DNA of 64,000 nt from an uncultured Alphaproteobacteria bacterium (lineage in GTDB: Bacteria > Pseudomonadota > Alphaproteobacteria > SP197), in contig CALSLK010000007.1 of the NCBI GenBank assembly GCA_943787175.1, forward strand, positions 1-64,000, in the 5' to 3' direction. Every line of letters begins with the position of its first letter. Positions within the stretch are counted from its first letter, which is position 1. This document shows, one piece after another, positions 53,285 to 63,507 of the stretch. The notes below the pieces were generated by a model. That model was not told where the DNA came from. It searched no databases and saw only the letters and a list, made by a program, of their open reading frames with translations. The translations under genes and the position numbers were made by a program.

Positions 53285-53761
53285 CTAGTTGCAGGAGCCT
53301 ATTGACCCTTCGGCACAGACCTGCCCGTGGAACCAGGTCGCGCCGCTGAAGTCTGTGCCGAGCAGTTGCGCACGCTGCGGGTCCGCGCCCCTCAGGTTGG
53401 CGCCGCTCAGGTTGGCGCCGGTTAGGTCCGCGCGGGTCAGGTCCGTGTTGCTCAGGTCGGCGTTGGTCAGGTCCGCCTCGATCAGGCCCGCGTTGCTCAG
53501 ATTAGCCCCTGAAAGGTTCGCGCCCGGCAGCAACGCCCAGCCCAGGAACGCGCCGCTCAGATCGGCGCCGGACAGGTTCGCACCGGATTTATCGCACTCG
53601 AACCAGTCAACGCCAGGGGCTGCAGGGGCATCGCAATCTGTCGTCGATTCGTGCGTCACCACCGCCCAGAGCACCACTGCGGCGACAAGGATGCTGGTGC
53701 CGCCGAAAAATGCAGCGACAACAAGCACGGCGGTGCGGGCAAGAGACGTCTTGAAGGTCAT
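53285..53761 (-). CDS. Pentapeptide-repeat protein with N-terminal membrane anchor (158 aa)
   Basis: The ATG at 53761 follows an AGGAG ribosome site. Residues about 8-38 form a signal anchor (TAVLVVAAFFGGTSILVAAVVLW), and about 65-140 consist of roughly 14 A(D/N)LSG-type pentapeptides (GANLSGADLSGAFLGWALLP, then NLSNAGLIEADLTNADLSN). Pentapeptide proteins fold into a right-handed beta-helix. Soluble ones such as Qnr mimic DNA and protect gyrase; this one is membrane-anchored, with two cysteine-containing ends (TDCDAP, VCAEGSIGSCN), so it probably works in the periplasm. It lies between the inverted ends of a mobile element. Confidence 0.8.
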   Translation of the reverse strand: MTFKTSLARTAVLVVAAFFGGTSILVAAVVLWAVVTHESTTDCDAPAAPGVDWFECDKSGANLSGADLSGAFLGWALLPGANLSGANLSNAGLIEADLTNADLSNTDLTRADLTGANLSGANLRGADPQRAQLLGTDFSGATWFHGQVCAEGSIGSCN

Positions 53762-53824
53762 GGAACAGGGTCTCCTGCAGGGGTTGCCTTTACGGCGCAC
53801 CCGTCGTGCAGCGAACCGTTTCAT

Positions 53825-54035
53825 GCCCCCATCATGCCCTCATGGGCTTTGGCTGTCAGCCCTACGGGCGCTCCAGGCAGGGTACTTGGGATCAAAGCCG
53901 GGGCCAGAACACACCAGTGGGCTTGTGTGTGCCTTAAGGGCGACCCTCACCGCCAGATCACGGCCTAAACGGTGGAGCATTCTACCGGGTCTGGTCATAG
54001 GTGATTTAATGGGTCCTGAGCCTAGGCAGTTTGCC
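53825..54035. other. Gap between pentapeptide gene and GltB-like gene
   Basis: These 211 bases contain the right inverted end of the mobile element at 54013-54025. A minus-strand frame starting near 53996 (MTRPGRMLHRLGRDLAVRV) resembles nothing I know and lacks support. No other gene is seen. Confidence 0.4.
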
Positions 54036-55657
54036 TCAACCGACCCCGCCATAGGTGACACCGGAAAGTTCGGCCATGTCCTTCTTCCAGGTCGTGAGAT
54101 CATCGTGGTTGAACTTGGAAAGGTGATCGTGGCCGCAGGCGCGCGCCATCACCTGCATCAGCTCGGTCGTGGCTTCAAAGAAGTTCTTGAGCTGGTTGGC
54201 GGACTTCTCGACCACCAGACGGCTCACCAGATGCGGCTTCTGGGAAGCGATGCCGACGGGGCAGTTGTTGGTGTGGCAGGCGCGCATGGCAATGCAGCCG
54301 ATCGCCTGCATGGCGGCATTGGAAACCGCAATGGCATCGGCACCCAGCGCCATGGCCTTGATGAAATCGGCCGGTTTGCGCAGGCCGCCGGTGATGACCA
54401 GCGTGACGTCGTCCGCGATCCAGGCCGTCCAGATGACGTCTGGCCCGCGCCAGCGCGGGAATGGTCGGGACCGAGATATTGTCGCGGAAGATGATCGGGC
54501 GCCGCACCGGTGCCGCCGCCACGCCCGTCCAGGATGATGTAATCGACACCGACCTCCAGTGCCGCATCGATATCCTTTTCGATGTGCTGGGCCGAGAGCT
54601 TGTAACCGATGGGGATGCCGCCGGTGCGGTCGCGCACTTCGTCGGCAAAGTCCTTGACCTGGCTCACCTTGGTCCAGTCCGGGAAGCGGGAGGGTGAGAT
54701 GGCAGGTTCACCCTCGTTGAGCCCGCGCACCTCGGCAATCTTGCCCTTGACCTTGGGCCGGGCAGATGGCCGCCGGTGCCGGTCTTGGCGCCCTGGCCGC
54801 CCTTGAAGTGAAAGGCCTGCACGCTGGCTGAGCTTGTCCCAGTCAAAGCCGAACCGGGCTGAGGCCAGTTCATAGAAGTAACGTGAATTTTCCGCCTGCT
54901 CTTCGGGCAGCATGCCGCCTTCGCCCGAGCAGATGCCGGTGCCCGCCAATTCGGCACCACGGGCCAGGGCGACCTTTGCCGGCTCGGAAAGCGCGCCGAA
55001 ACTCATGTCGGAAACAAACAGCGGTATCTTCAGCTTCAGGGGTTTCTGCGCATTGGGGCCGATCACGACGTCAGTGCCCACGGGCATCATCATCGAGCAT
55101 GGGGACACGATGGCCAGCTGTGCGGTCAGAAGCTGGATGTCGTCCCAGTCCGGGCAGTTCGTCGCGCGGCACGCCCATGGCATCGACCAGCACCGTGGTG
55201 GCCCGTCTTGGAAAGGCCCTGCTTGGCATAGCGCTGGATCAGGCCGTTATGGGGCTCTTCAGGCGTGCCATGGCCGGTGTCGGCGTACTGGCCCAGATAG
55301 GCCTTGCGGTTGAAGGGCTGGGGGTTGTCCCGCCCCCATGCCGCGATCTCGTCTTCATCCACCCAGGATCTTCGCCGTCTTCTTCCCAACAGCGCTGAAC
55401 TTCGGCAGCGCCTCGGCGTTGTTGTATTCCGAGACGCCGGTGTCCATCCGGTAATCCCAGTAATGCACGCCGCAGATCAGGCTATTGCCGCTGACATAAC
55501 CGTCCGACATCAGCGCGCCGCGATGCAGGCAACGGCCATAAAACACGGCAATCTCGTCATCGAACCGCACTGCAACGAGGTCGACATCGGCAACCAGCGC
55601 ATGTTGGGGTTTGCGGTCTTCCAGGGCATCGCTGGAAAGGATGGCGACTTTGTTCAT
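54036..55657 (-). CDS. Rieske [2Fe-2S] domain fused to a GltB-type FMN glutamate synthase domain, many frameshifts
   Basis: Residues 1-100 are a Rieske-type domain with C43-x-H45 (GRCLHRG) and C62-x2-H65 (ICGVHYWDYR). A linker, VDEDEIAAWGRDNPQPFNRK, leads to a GltB-like FMN and glutamate synthase domain: PLFVSDMSFGALSEPAKVAL, GTGICSGEGGMLPEE, FKGGQGAKTGTGGHLPG, YIILDGRGGGTGAAP, KAMALGADAIAVSNAAMQ and MRACHTNNCPVGIASQ with the cysteines of the [3Fe-4S] site. The chain is broken near 55362, 55203, 55152, 54825, 54765, 54505 and 54440, but the parts join to a plausible protein of about 540 residues. No glutaminase domain is present. It could use ammonia or an amine directly, with the Rieske centre passing electrons. 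It overlaps the antiporter gene stop (ATGA). Confidence 0.75.
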
Positions 55658-56947
55658 GACGAATTCCGGTTCTTGTCTAAGTCTTGGTGATGATGAGATT
55701 TGCGCAAAGGGATAGCCGATTGGCCGGCAGTTTTCATCTCAGGGCAGTCGCCCATGGCCTTCACTTTTGCGGCATACCAGCGTGCGCCAGGCTGTGCCGA
55801 AAGGCCGTGAAGCAGGGCACTGATCCAGACCGTATTGATGGCAATGGCCAGAATTGGCTCGGCAAAACCTGGATCAATGGTGGGCACGATCAGCAGGGCA
55901 AAGAGGGCGGTTGCCAGGCCCCTTGGGCCGAACCAGCCAAAGAACAGCCGTGTTGTGACTGATGCATCCGAGCCCATCAGGGAAATCGCGATGGCGAGCG
56001 GGCGCACGATCAACAGGCTGATCAGGATCATGGCCGCCATGGACCAGGTCAGATGCCCCAGTGCCGCGGGCATCAGGGCCAGCCCCAGCAGGAAGAAGGC
56101 GCCCCATGTCAGAATCTGGCCTTCGCTCTCGGTGAACTCATAGACAAAGCTGCAACGCCCTTTCATGACGTTGCCGAAACACAGGCCACCGACAAACGCG
56201 GCAATGAACCCCGTTGCCGCCGATTTCGCCCGCCAGCAGATAGGCACATCCCGAAAGAGCGATCGCGCCGATGCCTTCAAGCGTATCAGAGGTCAGGCCT
56301 TTCTCGCTGGCCTTGACCATCAACCAGGCGCCCGAAAGCCCCACGACGGGCCCCGGCCAGGGGCCCCAGAAGAAGCTGCCTGGCACCAAACACCAGCCAG
56401 TCAACGTTATCCTGGCCCATCTCGAAACCGGTCAGGCTGGCAAACAGCAGGATGGCCGGCAGCGCCAATCCATCATTCAGTCCACTCTCGACCGTCAGCG
56501 CCCTGCGGGCGCGTTCTGGAACCACCGGGTTCGTGACCACGGCCTGTCCCAGGGCAGCATCGGTCGGGTGCCAGAATTGCCGCGGCAAGCACAATGGCAA
56601 AGATCGGCCAATCGGGCAGGAAGCCCCACATCGCTACCGTACCGATCAGGATAGCCAGCGGCAGCCCGATCAGCAGCATACGCTGGGGCCAGGCGTGCTG
56701 ACGCTGCAGGGATTTGAGGTCGATCTGGGCCGCGTCGATGAACAGCAGAACCACCAGGGCGATCTCGGCCACCAGATGCATCGCCTCCTCGGCTTCTTCA
56801 CCAGGCAGCAGGCCGGTAAGTGACAGCAGATAGCCCAAACGCAATGAACAGCATCGGCGCGGTCAGAACCGTGGCCGACAACCTTCGCGCAATCATGGTG
56901 TAACCGACCGTGAAAACGGCCAGCACCAGCAATCCAGTTTCCAACAC
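55654..56947 (-). CDS. Cation:proton antiporter, CPA1/NhaP-like, several frameshifts
   Basis: An inner-membrane antiporter of about 430 residues. Reading across frames gives, in order, VLETGLLVLAVFTVGYTMIA, LVAEIALVVLLFIDAAQIDL, ILAPTDAALGQAVVTNPVVP, RRALTVESGLNDGLALPAILLF (the conserved ESGxNDG motif), GFIAAFVGGLCFGNV, and FFGWFGPRGLATALFALLI. The ND pair of ESGLNDG is the ion-binding pair of electroneutral CPA1 members. Breaks lie near 56838, 56575, 56365 and 56215. The GTG at 56947 follows AAGGGGGG. The final stop overlaps the Rieske/GltB fusion start. Confidence 0.82.
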
Positions 56948-57183
56948 GGCCCCCTTGGAACACCTGCCATTCTGGCCTGAGCCAGAAGCCGGCAACGATA
57001 GGGCGATGCGCGATGCCCGACCAATCACAATTGAGAGGGCGGAGATGCGCCCGGATGCGAAGCCGTTGGCTGGCGCATGTGTCGTGGGGGCCTTAGCCGT
57101 GATTAGGCAAAAAAGGGGTGGCCTTTCGGTGCGGCCCCGGACAGACTCACGGCTACAACAGAATTTGAGGAGAGGGCACCACC

Positions 57184-58585
57184 ATGCTTAGGAACAGCAA
57201 GCACACGGCAGAAGAATTGTGGCAGATGGATCATGATCACGTCATCCATCCGTTCACGGACTTCTCCCGCTGGGACAAAGACGGCTCGGACATCATGGCT
57301 GAGGCCGCCGGCATCCATGTTACCGATACGCATGGCAACAAGTTCATCGATGGAATCGGCGGCCTGTGGTGCGTGAACATCGGCTACGGCCGCGAGGAAA
57401 TGGTGCAGGCGATTGCCGATCAGGTTCGCGAGATTCCCTACTATTCGCCGTTTTCCCATCTCTCGACGCCGCCGGCCGGTGTTCTGGGCAAGATGATTGC
57501 CGACCGCACGCCGGGCGATCTCAACCACATGTTCTTTGGCACCGGCGGGTTCCATGGCCAACGACTCGGCCATCCGATTCGTCCATTTCTACTGGAACCA
57601 GAAGGGTCGGCCGACCAAGAAGAAGGTCATCAGCCGCGTCGATGCCTATCACGGCCAGACCTATCTTTCGGCCGCGCTGACCGGCATTGCATTCGACAAG
57701 ATCGGCTTTGATGAGGCTGATGGCATCGTTGAGTATGTCGCCTGTCCTTACCCCTACCGCCGTCCCGAGGGCATGTCGGTCGAGGAATTCTGCGACTGGC
57801 TGATCGAGGATCTCGAAAAGAAGATCGAGGATGTCGGGGCCGAGAATATCGGCGCCTTCATTGCAGAGCCGATCATGGGTGCCGGTGGCGTCATCGTGCC
57901 GCCCGAGGGCTACCACAAACGCACGCTTGAGGTCTGCAAGGCCAACGAGATCCTCTACATCTCCGATGAAGTCGTGACCGGCTTCGGCCGCCTGGGCCAC
58001 TACTTTGCGTCCGAAGCGGTGTTCGACATCGTTCCCGACATCATCACCTCGGCCAAGGGCATCAGCTCGGGCTATCAGCCGCTTTCGGCCACCATCATCA
58101 GCCAGGAAATGTACGACGTGTTGTCCGTGCCCCAGGCCGATGGCGCAATGTTCACGACCGGCTTCACCTATTCCGGTCACCCGGTGTGTTGTGCCGCGGG
58201 CATCAAGAACATCGAGATCATCGATGAGGAAGACATCTGCGGTCACGTGCGCAAGGTCGGCCCGTATTTCGAGGAGAAACTCGGGGAGCTCAATGATCTG
58301 CCGCTGGTCGGCGAGGTGCGCGGCAAGTGTTTCATGATGTGCGTCGAGAACGTCGCCAACAAGGAAACCAAGGAGCTGCTGCCGCCGGAGGTGAATGTCG
58401 GCGGACGCATCGCCAATCATGCCCAGAAGAACGGCCTGATTGTGCGCCCGATTGGCCATCTCAACGTCATGTCTCCGCCCCTGATCATGACCACCGAGCA
58501 GATCGACGAGTTCGTTGATATCCTGCGTGGTGCCATCGAAGCGACCCAGGACGATCTGGTGCGCGAAGGCGTCTGGAACGGCTGA
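57184..58585 (+). CDS. Class III PLP aminotransferase, one frameshift
   Basis: A 466-residue enzyme of the omega-amino acid/taurine:pyruvate type. Seen: MDHDHVIHPFTDFSRW, FIDGIGGLWCVNIGYGREEM, GSMANDSAIRF (PLP phosphate loop), YHGQTYLSAALTG, IAEPIMGAGGVIVPPEGY, SDEVVTGFGRLGHYF and the PLP lysine in TSAKGISSGYQPLSA. The frame changes near 57547 within GGCGGG, so FFGTGG runs into SMAND once one G is dropped. Such enzymes remove terminal amines from beta-alanine, taurine, putrescine or aminobutyrate. A ribosome site GGAGAGG precedes the start, and a terminator ends the gene. Confidence 0.88.
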
Positions 58586-58609
58586 TCATTCAGCCAGGAT
58601 CAATGCAAC

Positions 58610-58646
58610 GGGGCTCCTCCGATTTGTCGGAGGACCCCTTTTCTTT
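58610..58646 (+). terminator. Rho-independent terminator after the class III aminotransferase
   Basis: A stem of GGGG and CCTCCGA pairing with TCGGAGG and CCCC, loop TTTG, is followed by TTTTCTTT. Confidence 0.85.
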
Positions 58647-58731
58647 GGGCTCCCGATTTCGTGAATGATCCGCGCCCGGGGGGGGCTTTCGTAGAACCGG
58701 CATCGTTTGAACCCCAAAGGAGACTTCCACC

Positions 58732-59097
58732 ATGCGCAAGACTGTTCTGGCTGCCGTTGTTGCTTTTGCTTTTCCCCTTGCTGCCCATGCCGATGGCCAT
58801 GGTCATCACGGTCTTTCGGGTGAAGAGATTTCAGCGCTTGTCAGCGGTAACACCGTTGAAGGCAGCATGATGGAATCTGGCCCCTATGCCGAGTTCTATT
58901 CTGCCGACGGTATGATCAAGGGCGCTGGTTACTCTGGTGAATGGATGATCGAAGGTGACACCATGTGTTTCTCCTATGACGGTGAGTCGGCAGGCTGCTG
59001 GAACGTCGTGATGGACGACGACATGCTGAACTGGGTCATGGATGGCGAAGTGGCTGGTGACGGCATGGTCAAGCCGGGCAATACCAACGACTTCTGA
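58732..59097 (+). CDS. Small secreted hypothetical protein (121 aa)
   Basis: Signal peptide MRKTVLAAVVAFAFPLAAHA, then HGHHGLSGEEISALVSGNTVEG. The mature part is acidic and aromatic, beta-rich, with one cysteine pair (MCFSYDGESAGCWNVV) in a repeated GxWxxxGDxMCFxY-like pattern that resembles the small periplasmic beta-barrel proteins found in many alphaproteobacteria. Function unknown. It has a good AAAGGAGA ribosome site and is followed by its own terminator, so it is a single-gene unit. Confidence 0.72.
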   Translation: MRKTVLAAVVAFAFPLAAHADGHGHHGLSGEEISALVSGNTVEGSMMESGPYAEFYSADGMIKGAGYSGEWMIEGDTMCFSYDGESAGCWNVVMDDDMLNWVMDGEVAGDGMVKPGNTNDF

Positions 59098-59117
59098 TCT
59101 ACTTCCAGAAGATGTGA

Positions 59118-59158
59118 TGAAAAGGGCTGCCCTGATTGCCGGAGCAGCCCTTCTATTT
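59118..59158 (+). terminator. Rho-independent terminator after the secreted-protein gene
   Basis: AAGGGCTGC and GCAGCCCTT form a 9-base stem with a 13-base loop, followed by CTATTTGT. It marks why an upstream ATG at 59117 is not the start of the next gene. Confidence 0.7.
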
Positions 59159-59185
59159 GTGCCGCGATGGTGCCAAACCATGACC

Positions 59186-60746
59186 ATGAAACACTTTATG
59201 GCATTTGCCCTGGCCGCGGCCCTGCTTGCCACTGGGTCGCCTGCCCATGCCCAGGATGATGCACTCTCCTGGGACGAGATCATCATGCACGGGCATCGCG
59301 CGCTCGGTGCGGGAGACGTTGAGTCGGCGCTGAGTTCGTTCCGTACAGCCAACGATATGGTGCAGGGTCAGGATGACAAGACCGAGGAACAGATCATTGC
59401 CCTGACCTCGCTGGGCCTGTTCTACGCAACGACCGGCGAGCTGGTCCTTGCAGGCGATTACCACGATCAGGCACTGGCCCTGCGCCTCGAGACCTATGGT
59501 GAACCATCACACCAGGTGGCAATCGGCCTGCGCAACCTGGCCTCGGTGCGCCAGAACCAGGGCCTGATGGCCGAGACCTCGACTCTGCTCAACCGCGCGC
59601 TCAGCAATCTTGAAGGGATCGGGGACGGCCAGGGCGAGGATGCTCTGGGTGTCCGGCGTGACCTCGCGTCGGTTTATTACGGCATGGCGCGCTATGACGA
59701 TGCGCTGGAGATCTACGAAGACCTGTTGCCGGCCGCAGAAGAAGGCCAGCCGGAACAACTGGTCGAGCTGCTGACCAGCATGGCAGCGACCCATCAGGCC
59801 GCGGAACGGCCGGCACTTGCTTTGCCTCTGCTGGAATGGGCGCTGGAAGTCTCTCGTGAACAGCTGCCGGGCGCCACACAGTGCCACCGCGATGGTCCTG
59901 AACAGCCTGGGCGAACACTTGCGCATTCAGGGGCGCAGCGCCGATGCCCTGCCAGCCTATCAGGAAGCGCTGGCCATGCGTGCGGCGCTGCATGGCGAGA
60001 CCGATCCGCGTGTCGCGCCAATCATGAACAACATTGGTCTGGCGCTGCTGGATCTCGGGCGACTTGACGAGGCCCGTACCTATCTTGAAGCCGCGTACGC
60101 CATCGCGGTGAACGCATACGGCGACCGTCATCCCGCTGTTGCCATCGTCATGGGTAATCTGGCCGATGTCCTGGAAGCCCAGGGCGAATTCGTGGACGCT
60201 GTCGAAGCCAACCGTTATGCGCTTGGCGTGATGGAAGTGCTCAATGGCCCGAACCATCCTGAGGTTGCCCGTCTGCGTGCCAGTCTGGGCCGGCGCCTGG
60301 TGACAGCCGGCATGTTTGATCATGCAGCGCCCGAGCTTGAGAACGCTCGTGCGGTGCTTGAAGCCACCTATGGACACGACCACGCCGACATTGCCGAAAT
60401 CATCAACAGCCAGGCCGAGATCGCGCGGCTTTCTGGAGAATTCGAGCTGGCGCTTGAACTCAATGCTGAGGCTTCAGCGATCCTGGAGGTGCTCGATCAG
60501 GAGGGCACCCTTGACTATGCCGACCTGCTTTTCGTCCGAGCAACGATCTACAAGACAATCCGTGACATGGAGGCTGCGGCCCCGCTCTACGCAGAGGTGC
60601 TGTTGATCCGTGAGCGGCTTTTGGGAGTGGACAATACCGCCCTTGTGGCGACCCTGCGCGATTATGCCTTCGTCCTGCGTCGCTTGAAGCGCACGGAAGA
60701 AGCGACCGAACTGGAAGAAAGGGCGACGGCTCTGGAGGCTGAGTGA
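59186..60746 (+). CDS. Secreted tetratricopeptide-repeat (TPR) protein, one frameshift
   Basis: About 519 residues. From the ATG at 59186 the protein starts with a signal peptide (MKHFMAFALAAALLATGSPAHA). The rest is built from about ten 42-residue TPR_12/kinesin-light-chain-type units, for example ALSSFRTANDMVQGQ, ALALRLETYGEPSHQVAIGL and LNNLGLALLDLGRLDEARTY-like segments (IMNNIGLALLDLGRLDEA). The frame changes near 59873, where PGA joins HSATAMVLNSLGEHL. No enzymatic domain is attached. The protein probably scaffolds a periplasmic complex. Confidence 0.75.
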
Positions 60747-60808
60747 AGCTGGGTTGCCACCGCTTCGCCGCAATCTGGTGAAAGATTAGGGGCGAACGCG
60801 AGGGGTCG

Positions 60809-61820
60809 ATGGCAAAAGAAAAGAAACACGGCGGTTCTCTGAGCCTTCTGCTGGGTGTGGTGACGTTGGCCATGGGTCTGCTTGCCGCCAGTCCCATGTT
60901 TGGCTTCGAGACCTGGCCGGCGAGCTTGCCGCAAGCTGGCGGCCGCACGTGGCGGTGGGTGTCCTGGTCGTGGCGGTTCTGTGTCTGGCCATGAGTCGGC
61001 GCTGGATTGCCGGCATGCTGGTCGCGGTGGCGCTGACTCTGGGCGCCGATGTGCTCTGGTCCGGCCTTGTTTCGGCCCAGACCGAAGCTGGCGCCGTCAA
61101 GGTTGAGCAGCCTGCCATGGCGCGGGTCATGTTCGCCAATGTCTTGCGCTCCAACCCCAGCCTTGCCGACCTTATGGTCTGGCTCAATTCTGAGAATCCC
61201 GATGTTCTGGTGATGACCGAGGTGACGCCCGGGCATGTCGAAGAGATTGCCGAATTGATGGCGGGCAATGGTTATGCCCATCAGGTTCTGGAGCCGCGGC
61301 ACCACGCCTTTGGCATGACGATCTACAGTCGCCTGCCGATCGTCGATTACAGCTTCGAGACACTGACCGACAACACCTTGAGCGAGGGTGGGCCGAATAC
61401 CGTGATCGCCCGCATCGAGACCGGGCAGGGTGTTCTTGCTGTGGCCGGGGTGCATCCGTTTCCGCCCTCCATCCGTGCCTCTATGGAAGCGCGCAACCGA
61501 CAGCTTGATGATGCCGTTTATCTGCTCGAAGACATTAAGGACCCGCTGATCGTCGTGGGAGACTACAACGCTACGCCCTGGTCACCGGCCTGCGGAGGTT
61601 TGCCGAGGCACTGGATCTGCATGGCTTCAACGTCGCTGCGACGTGGCCGGTCTGGTTCGGTTTTGCAGGAATCCCGATCGATCATGCACTGGTCAGCAAC
61701 GAACTGCTCATCAGTGGGATTGAGGTCGGACCCAATATCGGCTCCGACCATCGCCCCATCGTCGTCGATGTCCTTCTGGACGTGCCGCTGGGTGATCAGG
61801 GATCGCCGGGCACGCCGTAG
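60809..61820 (+). CDS. Endonuclease/exonuclease/phosphatase (EEP) fold membrane protein, two frameshifts
   Basis: About 337 residues. Two or three N-terminal helices (LSLLLGVVTLAMGLLAASPMF, VGVLVVAVLCLAM, AGMLVAVALTLGADVLW) anchor a periplasmic or cytosolic EEP domain. The catalytic set is visible: MFANVLRSNPS, VLVMTEVTP (metal Glu), VVGDYNATPWSPA, IDHALVS and the final IGSDHRPIVVDV (Asp-His pair). Breaks lie near 60945 and 61590; after the second one the frame reads LRRFAEALDLHGFNVAATWP and ends at 61820. Such proteins are often annotated as nucleases or as phosphodiesterases acting on lipids. Confidence 0.82.
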
Positions 61821-62470
61821 CTTGGCGTGTCGCGTGGATCGAGTGCGCGCATGATGTAGGCATCCATCTGGGGACGATAGACATCCCAGACTCGGCGCAG
61901 CTCGGCGATGGGCTCATCGTGCCAGTCGACGCGCAGTTCGCAGATCGGCCAGTCATGCTGATGGCAGACCTTCACGCCGACGGACTTCACGTCACCTTCT
62001 TCGCCGCCGGCATCAAGACCGGCTTCCAGGCCACGCAACAGACGCTCGGCAAGGTGCTCGTCGGCGTTGGCTTCAAACGCCGCGACCATGGCATCGGGCA
62101 CCTTGGGCGTGGAGAGCAGATTACCTGCAGCGATGGCGTTGTTGCCTTGTGCCACGTTGTTGGTGCCCAGCGTCTTGGCGCCGGAATGATGGGCTGTGTG
62201 GCCCAGCGCGTCGATCAGCGCGATCTGGCGGTATTCGCTGAACGCACGCGCACCCACGATCATCTCCATCGCCTTCTTGGCGCCGAAACCCTGTTGCATC
62301 AGGTCGAGACCCATGATGCCAAGGCCGGGGTCGGTGATGTTCTGCGTCGACACCGCGCCGACGTGGCCGCGCACCCAGGCGCAGCGCGCCGCCACGGCAG
62401 GGCTGGAGGAGGTGACGATCACGCCGAACATGCCGGTGCGGGCACAACGGCCCGTCAGGGAGAACGTCAT
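61796..62470 (-). CDS. DUF1028 family protein
   Basis: A 224-residue Ntn-hydrolase-like protein. Family traits are MTFSLTGRCARTGMFGVIVTSSSPAVAARC with VRGHVGAVSTQNITDPGLGIMGLDLM, ALIDALGHTAHHSGAKTLG and GNNAIAAGNLLSTP. The fold and Cys/Thr/Ser-starting strand suggest amide hydrolysis, but no activity is known to me. It begins 2 bases after the RidA stop, so the two are one operon. The end overlaps the convergent EEP-protein gene by 25 bases. Confidence 0.85.
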   Translation of the reverse strand: MTFSLTGRCARTGMFGVIVTSSSPAVAARCAWVRGHVGAVSTQNITDPGLGIMGLDLMQQGFGAKKAMEMIVGARAFSEYRQIALIDALGHTAHHSGAKTLGTNNVAQGNNAIAAGNLLSTPKVPDAMVAAFEANADEHLAERLLRGLEAGLDAGGEEGDVKSVGVKVCHQHDWPICELRVDWHDEPIAELRRVWDVYRPQMDAYIMRALDPRDTPSYGVPGDP

Positions 62471-62472
62471 AC

Positions 62473-62889
62473 CTATGCCTCGTCGTCGGGGATGACGGCA
62501 TCGACATCGATTTCCATCACCATTTCGGGCTTGGCCAGCGCCTGCACGACCAGACCGGTAGAGACCGGGTGCACGCCCTTGAGCCATTTGCCGATGACAC
62601 GATAGACCGGCTCGCGGTAGCGCGGGTCGGTCAGGTAGATCGTGACTTTGCAGATGTGTTCCATCTTGCCGCCGGCTTCCTCGATCAGGCGCTTGACGCA
62701 CGACATGGCCATTTCGGCCTGGGCCGCACCGTCGCCAACGCCATGGAAGCTGCCGTCGAGATCAAAGCCGGTCTGCCCGCGCATGAAGATGTGATTGCCT
62801 GCACGCACGACCATGGCCAGGTCGTTGTCGAGCGACTGCTCGGGATACATTTCCTTGGTATTGAATTTGCGAAAACGCTGATGCGCCAT
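62473..62889 (-). CDS. RidA/YjgF/UK114-family protein
   Basis: A 138-residue protein that folds as a chorismate-mutase-like trimer. Seen: NHIFMRGQTGFDLDGSF, AQAEMAMSCVKRLIEEAGGKMEHICKVTIYLTD, and the C-terminal ALAKPEMVMEIDVDAVIP. The active-site Arg of canonical RidA, which sits in the strand after VxVYLTD (VEVxxVA), is not obvious here, so it may belong to another Rid subgroup. RidA proteins deaminate reactive enamine intermediates. Its operon with DUF1028 and its position near an HpaB/HpaC-like pair suggest a catabolic role. Confidence 0.87.
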   Translation of the reverse strand: MAHQRFRKFNTKEMYPEQSLDNDLAMVVRAGNHIFMRGQTGFDLDGSFHGVGDGAAQAEMAMSCVKRLIEEAGGKMEHICKVTIYLTDPRYREPVYRVIGKWLKGVHPVSTGLVVQALAKPEMVMEIDVDAVIPDDEA

Positions 62890-62989
62890 GATGGTCCCCT
62901 TGGAATCGAATGTTAGCGTTACGGTACAACGAAGGTCCGCACCTTCCCACAGCTATGCTGCGGACCGGCGGGATGAATTGGTTCGGCGT

Positions 62990-63478
62990 TCAGGCTGCAG
63001 CGACCAGGTCGGTCGGCCGCGCATACTGTCGGTTGACGTGGAGCAGGGCATCTCCCTCCTTCAGGCTGGTTGCCACGACTTCGCCGATAAAGATGCGATG
63101 CGTGCCCCAGGAATCTTCCTTCACCAGCCTGCAGTCAAAAGCGACCAGATGATCGTCGAGAACGGGCGCGCCGGTTTCCAGGCTGGTCCAGGTTGCTGCT
63201 TCAAAACGGTCAATCTCGCCATGCCCGGCAAAGATGTCGGAAAGGTTGGCCTGATCATCGCGCAGGAGATGCACGCAGAAGCGACCGTTCCTGGCAATCA
63301 TGTCGCCGGCGCTGCTGGCCTGGTTGACACAGATCAGCAGGGCAGGGTCGTCGGCTGTTACCGAACACATGGCCGAGACGGTCAGGCCGGCTTTCCCGGC
63401 CTTTCCGTCAGTGGTGACGACCGTGACCGATGACGCTGCCTGGGCCATGCCCTGGATGAACTGCTGACGTGTTTCCAT
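62990..63478 (-). CDS. Flavin reductase-domain protein (HpaC/RutF type)
   Basis: A 162-residue FMN-binding split-barrel protein. Family marks: FIQGMAQAASSVTVVTTDGKAG, GLTVSAMCSVTADDPALLICVNQAS and GHGEIDRFEAATWTSLETGAPVL and ends in a dimer strand. It would supply reduced flavin to the HpaB-like oxygenase encoded directly upstream on the same strand, 29 bases away. Confidence 0.9.
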   Translation of the reverse strand: METRQQFIQGMAQAASSVTVVTTDGKAGKAGLTVSAMCSVTADDPALLICVNQASSAGDMIARNGRFCVHLLRDDQANLSDIFAGHGEIDRFEAATWTSLETGAPVLDDHLVAFDCRLVKEDSWGTHRIFIGEVVATSLKEGDALLHVNRQYARPTDLVAAA

Positions 63479-63507
63479 GAAACTCTCCTGAGCGTTGGAT
63501 CCAGCGA

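Larger units (their letters stand above)
53120..54025. mobile_element. Degenerate IS5-like element with terminal inverted repeats around a pentapeptide-repeat gene
   Basis: A 13-base sequence CTAGGCTCAGGAC at 53120-53132 is repeated as its exact complement GTCCTGAGCCTAG at 54013-54025; inward, matching continues imperfectly to about 25 bases (both ends reach CAT..ATCAC). The 906-base interval holds the C-terminal fragment of an IS5-family transposase at its left end and a complete pentapeptide-repeat gene, so the rest of the transposase has been lost or replaced. The element may have carried the gene here, or the gene may have inserted into the IS. Confidence 0.55.

Noticed and set aside
59117..59185. 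Earlier ATG (MKRAALIAGAALL) for the TPR protein
   Set aside because: This stretch forms the terminator hairpin of the previous gene, and a full signal peptide starts at 59186.
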